Source: Mastigamoeba balamuthi (taxonomy: Eukaryota > Evosea > Mastigamoebida > Mastigamoebidae). Taken from it: 59,064 nucleotides of DNA. The notes under the pieces are model-generated. The model was not told where the DNA came from and did no database searches. It saw only the letters and a program-made list of their open reading frames with translations. The DNA is taken from the NCBI GenBank assembly GCA_902651635.1, contig CACRSC010000113.1, forward strand, positions 13,755 to 72,818, written 5' to 3'. Of this stretch, positions 55,301 to 59,064 are shown piece after piece. The first letter of the stretch is position 1; each line of letters opens with the position of its first letter. Position numbers and translations under genes: made by a program.

Positions 55301-58300
55301 TCAACATGGTCATCATGAACACCGACATCGCCAAGGCCATCAACACGCAGCTCACTCAGGTCGGCAAGGAAATCAACTTCGCCGAGAAGGGCATCAGCAC
55401 CACGCAGGCTGGAATGAACGTAAGCTTCGCCAAGAAGAGCAACAGTACCAACGCCACTCCTGTACCAACCCCTGTGAAGAAGAGAAACAGCACCAACGCG
55501 ACTGTCCCAACCCCTGTGGAGAAGAACAACAGCACCAACGCCACTGTCCGGCCAGTCCCTGCGGGCCCCAAGGCCGGGTTCGTGCCCAAGATCATCACCG
55601 GCATCATCAACACGGCCTTCAACACCATCGCGGGGAAGTACCTCAGACGCAACCCGGTGACGCTGGTGCCGCACAACAACAAGAGCTTCGACATGGTATT
55701 CAACTTCCAGGGCAACTACGCCGCGCCGGTGCCGAGCTTCAACTTCGACATTGGCGAGCACGGCGTGGCCTCGCTGCGGCTCAGCTGCAACCCGCAGGTG
55801 CTGCTCAAGTTCGGCCTGCGGTTCTTCGTGTCGTTCTCGCCGTCCGGTGGCTTCAAGGTGGGCTTCGTTCCCGAACAGGAGGCGTTCGGAGCCAGCGTCA
55901 GCCTCGGGGTCAAGGAGTGCGACGCAGAGGGCGAGCTGATCGCCCTGGCGTTAGGCATGAAACTGCACGCGACGTTCATGGGGAGGATCTCGCTGATGGT
56001 CACCAACTCGTCTACTGTCGCGCCGGCAAACATCACGTTTACCGCGGGCATCACCGGCACCGGGACACTGGGCCTGTCGAAGAAGCTTGAGAGCGAGATC
56101 ACGGGGAAGAACATGAGCCTGCCGTACTTCAAGGCGGACATGGGCATTGTGTGGACCCCCTTCAGCGTACACAACTACAGCGCTTTCGACGCCAAGCCGA
56201 GGATACACTTCAGCGGACTCAAGTTCTGTTTGGGCGGCTTCATCTCGGGCTACGCCCACAAGTATCTGAGCGAGGTCAGAAACGTTCTCAAGCCCATCGA
56301 CCCGCTCATCGGGGACAACAGCATCCTGTTCAAGCGCGTCGACGAGCTGGCTCCGGTGCTCGGGCACGAGAACCCCAACCTTTACGGCATCCTGCGGCTG
56401 TTCTGCTTCATGGACCAGCCAGACTGCAACCTGACGTCCTTCGACAACTTCATGCAGTTCGCGCGTGACTTGTTCACTGACATCCGTATCGTCGAGAAGC
56501 TCGCTGACCAGATGATCAAAGACCCGAGCAAAGACATGTGCGGCGAGATGTCACTGATCGCCGACCTCTTCATCGACAGCTCGCACCAAAAACTGACGCA
56601 CAATCAGAGCAACTACGCGGCACTGATTGACAAAACGCCAAAGCCGGCGGAGCCCACGAACCACCCGATCGACAAAGGCCTCAAGGGCAGGTGGACCAAC
56701 TCGTCCTCTGTCCCACGCAAGTTCGGGATCACGACGCCGCTCCTCGATCCAATGCAGCTGCCGACGATCCTCATGAAGATGATCGGGGGCGAGGACTTCA
56801 GCCTCCTCACGGTGGTGTTCCCGCCCGTCGTGTTCCACCTCAAGTACGTCTACCGCTACCCCATCATCGTCCCTATCATCGAGATGCCCATCGGCGCCCT
56901 GGAGCTCGGCCTCGGCGTCACGCTGACGTTCCAGGCGCCTCCGCTGATGGTCTCTGGCAAGGCTCTCTTCACGGCCATCTCGACTGGGCGGCTCGACGTG
57001 CTGGGGAGTGCCATCGAGATCGACACGAGGCCGTGGGTGGCGTCGGTCGAGCTCGAGCTCACCGGAGGCCTGGAGCTCGAGGTGGGCTTCTGGATCGTCA
57101 TCGACATCGAGATCGACTTCAGCATCTACGTCACTGTCCGCGCGCGCTTCCACAGCATCGACGGCGACCCCATCATCCCGCTGGCTGCCATGGCCCTGCA
57201 GATCGTCCGCGAGCCGCTCTCGTCGTTTGCACTGCAGGTCTCTGTCGACATCGGCGTCGTCTTCAAGGTGGGGGGCTGCGTCGACCTGGTGGTGACAAAG
57301 AAGTGCTACACGTTCTGGAAAATCGGCGCCCGCTACAACATGTGGAAGAAGGACTTTGTTCCACGTGTCCTGACAGGCCTCGACGACGGCGGCCGCATCA
57401 ACACCAACGCGGTCACGTACCACGACAACTACTGCACGCTCCTCAAGGGGGGCTGCGAAGTCCCGGTCATCAGCGTGACGCAGCGGGGCAACACGGCCAT
57501 CGCCTCCCTGACGCCGGGCGACGCTGTCCTGACGTCGGCGATCACCAAGACGTTCCCGCGCGGCGCTGTGTTCACCGACGGTTGCCCGTCGTCCCCCAAG
57601 GATTCGTTCAACGTGATCGTCAACGGGCGCATGGCCCAGGGCGCCAGCCTGCCCGGATGCGGGCGCATGAACCTGACGGTCATGCAGCGGCCCTACCGCA
57701 CCTCGCGCTCCCTGACCCTCGCGGCCAACGGCATCTACCCCGCCAACAGCTCGGCGCTGCTGCTGCGCGGCACCTGCAAGAAATTGACGCTGGACGACCC
57801 CGTGCCGGCCATGCAGGTGCACGTGACGGGTCTGCCCTGCGACACGCTGATCAACACGACCATCGGCAGCAAGGTCTTCCTCTCGGGCACCGTCAATGAC
57901 TTCAGTGTCCACAAGCTCGTCATCGTCGGCAAGGTGCGGGCCATCGACATCGGCATCCCCGCGACCAGGGCCGAGATGCGGAGCAACGGCTTCGACATCA
58001 CCTCGGTGAATGGCCAGAAGCTGAACATCGAGGTGCCCAGCACAGTCGCGGTGGTCACAGGCAAGGGCCACCCGGAGATGCCTTCCACCTACAGGCTGCT
58101 GAGTGTGGCCCAGGGCAGCAGGACGACAGTCACTGGAGGCGCGGGCGACAGCGTGTTCGAGATCCCCAGCTTCAGTGAGGTCCTGGGCGTGGCGTCGCTG
58201 GTGGGCAGCAACAGCGCGAGCAACAGCATGAACCTCGACTTCAACCTGACGTCTGGGAGACACGTGACGCTGCAGGCGTCGTCAAGCCACGTGGCTGTCG

Positions 58301-59064
58301 TCGACGGCACCGGCGCGGGAACCAACATGGTGCTCTTCAGCAACGTCAACAAACGGGTCTACACAATCACGGCGGCGGAAGGAGCGACTGCGACGCTGCA
58401 GATGATGCAGGCCAAGAGCCACGAGAGCATCACCGTGCGCAACGTGGCCGACGAGAAGAGCGCCCTCAAGTCCGAGGTGAGGTCCTGCGACCTGCAGTCG
58501 ATCGTGCACGTGACGCTGGGCGGCACCGGCAACCACACGGTCGTCATCGGCAGCGACAAGGGAGTGGCGGGCATGTCGTGCAGCGTCCACGTGGCGGGAA
58601 TACGAGCTTCGGATGGCATGGGTGCCACAGACTCGAAGGTCAACCGCATCATCGTCAACGCCGGTCCCGATATCCGCCCCCTGACATGGGACTCGACGCC
58701 CGGCGTCCTCAAGGTGGCCAACGGCAACGGTGCCACCGCCGAGCTCCTCGAGATCGTCTACGACAACATCGGCACCGTCGAGATGGTCTTCGGCGCAGGC
58801 GGCACGCGCGCCAACCTGCACGGGTCCGGAACTGGCGTTGAGATGCTGCTCGAGTTTCCAGCAGAGCGGAGCGCGTCGTCCAGCAACGTGCTGCGGGTGC
58901 AGCAGACCATGGCGACGGTGCTCGTCACGGGCAGCCTCGACGAGCTCGACCTCGGCCCCGAAGCCCCCGTCGGCGACGCCACCCCCGGCACTCTGCCGTT
59001 CAGCGGCATGCAGGGCAAGGTCGTCCTGGGCCGCACGGTCGCGGGTGGTACTCCACTGACCGTT
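49304..59064 (+). CDS. Giant receptor-formin paralogue (copy B), ectodomain only, runs off the window
   Basis: Exons: 49304-49409, 49476-49571, 49867-52845 and 52900 to beyond the window end. Exon 1 is a signal peptide (MPLSTLRTLCVLVALVTLAL). Exons 1-3 match copy A in phase and junction sequence; exon 2 ends TCGA/GTGCGT in both, making NWTSV on joining. The ectodomain aligns with copy A along its length up to VVLGRTVAGGTPLTV at the edge, so membrane and formin parts should follow outside the window. Three oddities: an assembly-type duplication in exon 3 (51634-52332 around N 51983), whose removal keeps phase; a frame loss near 54567, where about four bases are missing relative to copy A; and an expanded NSTNAT repeat at 55430-55560. 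By eye the last 4 kb is about 90 % identical to copy A at protein level, but 51150-51840 is far more divergent. Confidence 0.82.
51634..52332. repeat. 349-bp direct duplication around a single N (probable assembly join)
   Basis: Bases 51634-51982 recur at 51984-52332 with N at 51983. The copies differ at several positions, for example CGGTGAC/CAGTGAC and CTACAACGACGG/CAACAACAACGG, so the two joined contigs may represent different alleles. Deleting one copy plus the N restores exon phase and the match to copy A. Confidence 0.88.
52846..52899 (+). other. 54-nt stop-free intron (copy B)
   Basis: AACAG/GTACCT to TTCAG/CCGCGA. A multiple of three without stops, so it looks coding, but copy A has a 59-nt frame-breaking insert at the same point. 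Splicing both yields the same KINSRDPRNCTV. Confidence 0.75.
54560..54580 (+). other. Frameshift in formin copy B relative to copy A
   Basis: Copy B reads GAGCTGTGCACTACTTGGCC where copy A reads GAGCTGTGCAATCACTTTCTGGCC, a loss of about four bases that moves the frame. The following frame (YLAAINVSCAGIAIAKKG) continues to the window end. Confidence 0.75.
55420..55560 (+). repeat. Tandem N-glycosylation repeat (NSTNAT x 3) in copy B
   Basis: Three units of about 14-17 codons carry NSTNAT followed by VP.PV (KKSNSTNATPVPTPV, KRNSTNATVPTPV, KNNSTNATVRPVPAG). Copy A has a single unit (KKSNSTNATAPVPAG) at about 24845-24880. Confidence 0.75.

Noticed and set aside
1-59064. tRNA, rRNA, CRISPR or bacterial operon features
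   Set aside because: No cloverleaf-type boxes, rRNA cores or regularly spaced repeats with unique spacers were recognised; gene structure is eukaryotic.

Overview
The window is nuclear DNA of a unicellular eukaryote. Genes have short spliceosomal introns (about 45-300 nt, GT-AG and apparently some GC-AG) and encode eukaryote-specific families: an FHOD-like formin, Pelota/Dom34, GYF, Tubby, FG-GAP and a Cache-type nucleotide cyclase. That mix fits an amoebozoan, apusomonad or early holozoan protist, but I cannot assign the species. The genome has two base-composition states: very GC- and CpG-rich genes, and AT-rich, CpG-poor repeat territory.

Layout. 0-0.85 kb: a secreted expansin/barwin-like protein (-). 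1-13.6 kb: repeat territory with a 130-bp decayed formin (FH2) relic, a repeated charged-protein gene, foldback elements and a PIF/Harbinger-like transposon region (broken transposase + and a six-exon partner-like gene -). 13.7-14.8 kb: an intact unknown gene with a PGGAG repeat. 15.2-30.7 kb: a giant gene (-) for a protein of about 4,970 residues: signal peptide, about 3,600-residue glycosylated ectodomain, about nine membrane segments, then an FH3-FH1-FH2 formin in the cytoplasm. 31.8-37.1 kb: housekeeping cluster PELO (-), a double-GYF protein (+) and a Tubby-like protein (+); PELO and GYF share a 138-bp divergent promoter. 37.2-48.3 kb: a graveyard with a dead receptor cyclase, a Ty3/gypsy integrase scrap, a CpG-decayed copy of the 13.7-kb gene, an orphan FG-GAP exon, a dead hAT transposase and a long AT-rich gap. 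49.3 kb to the end: a second copy (+) of the giant receptor-formin, divergent from the first and cut by the window edge inside the ectodomain.

Main interest. The paired, divergently oriented receptor-formins would link an enormous extracellular region directly to actin nucleation. The two copies share promoter blocks, have mostly similar ectodomains, and differ sharply in one patch of about 230 residues. A second clear signal is CpG-to-TpG/CpA decay of duplicated copies, which implies cytosine methylation of repeats in this lineage.

Caveats from the sequence itself. Each of the three single N bases sits exactly between two near-identical direct copies, so these duplications look like scaffold-joining artefacts. 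Each giant gene also carries one small frameshift relative to the other. All splice sites are my own reading, supported by phase, paralogue or family alignment.
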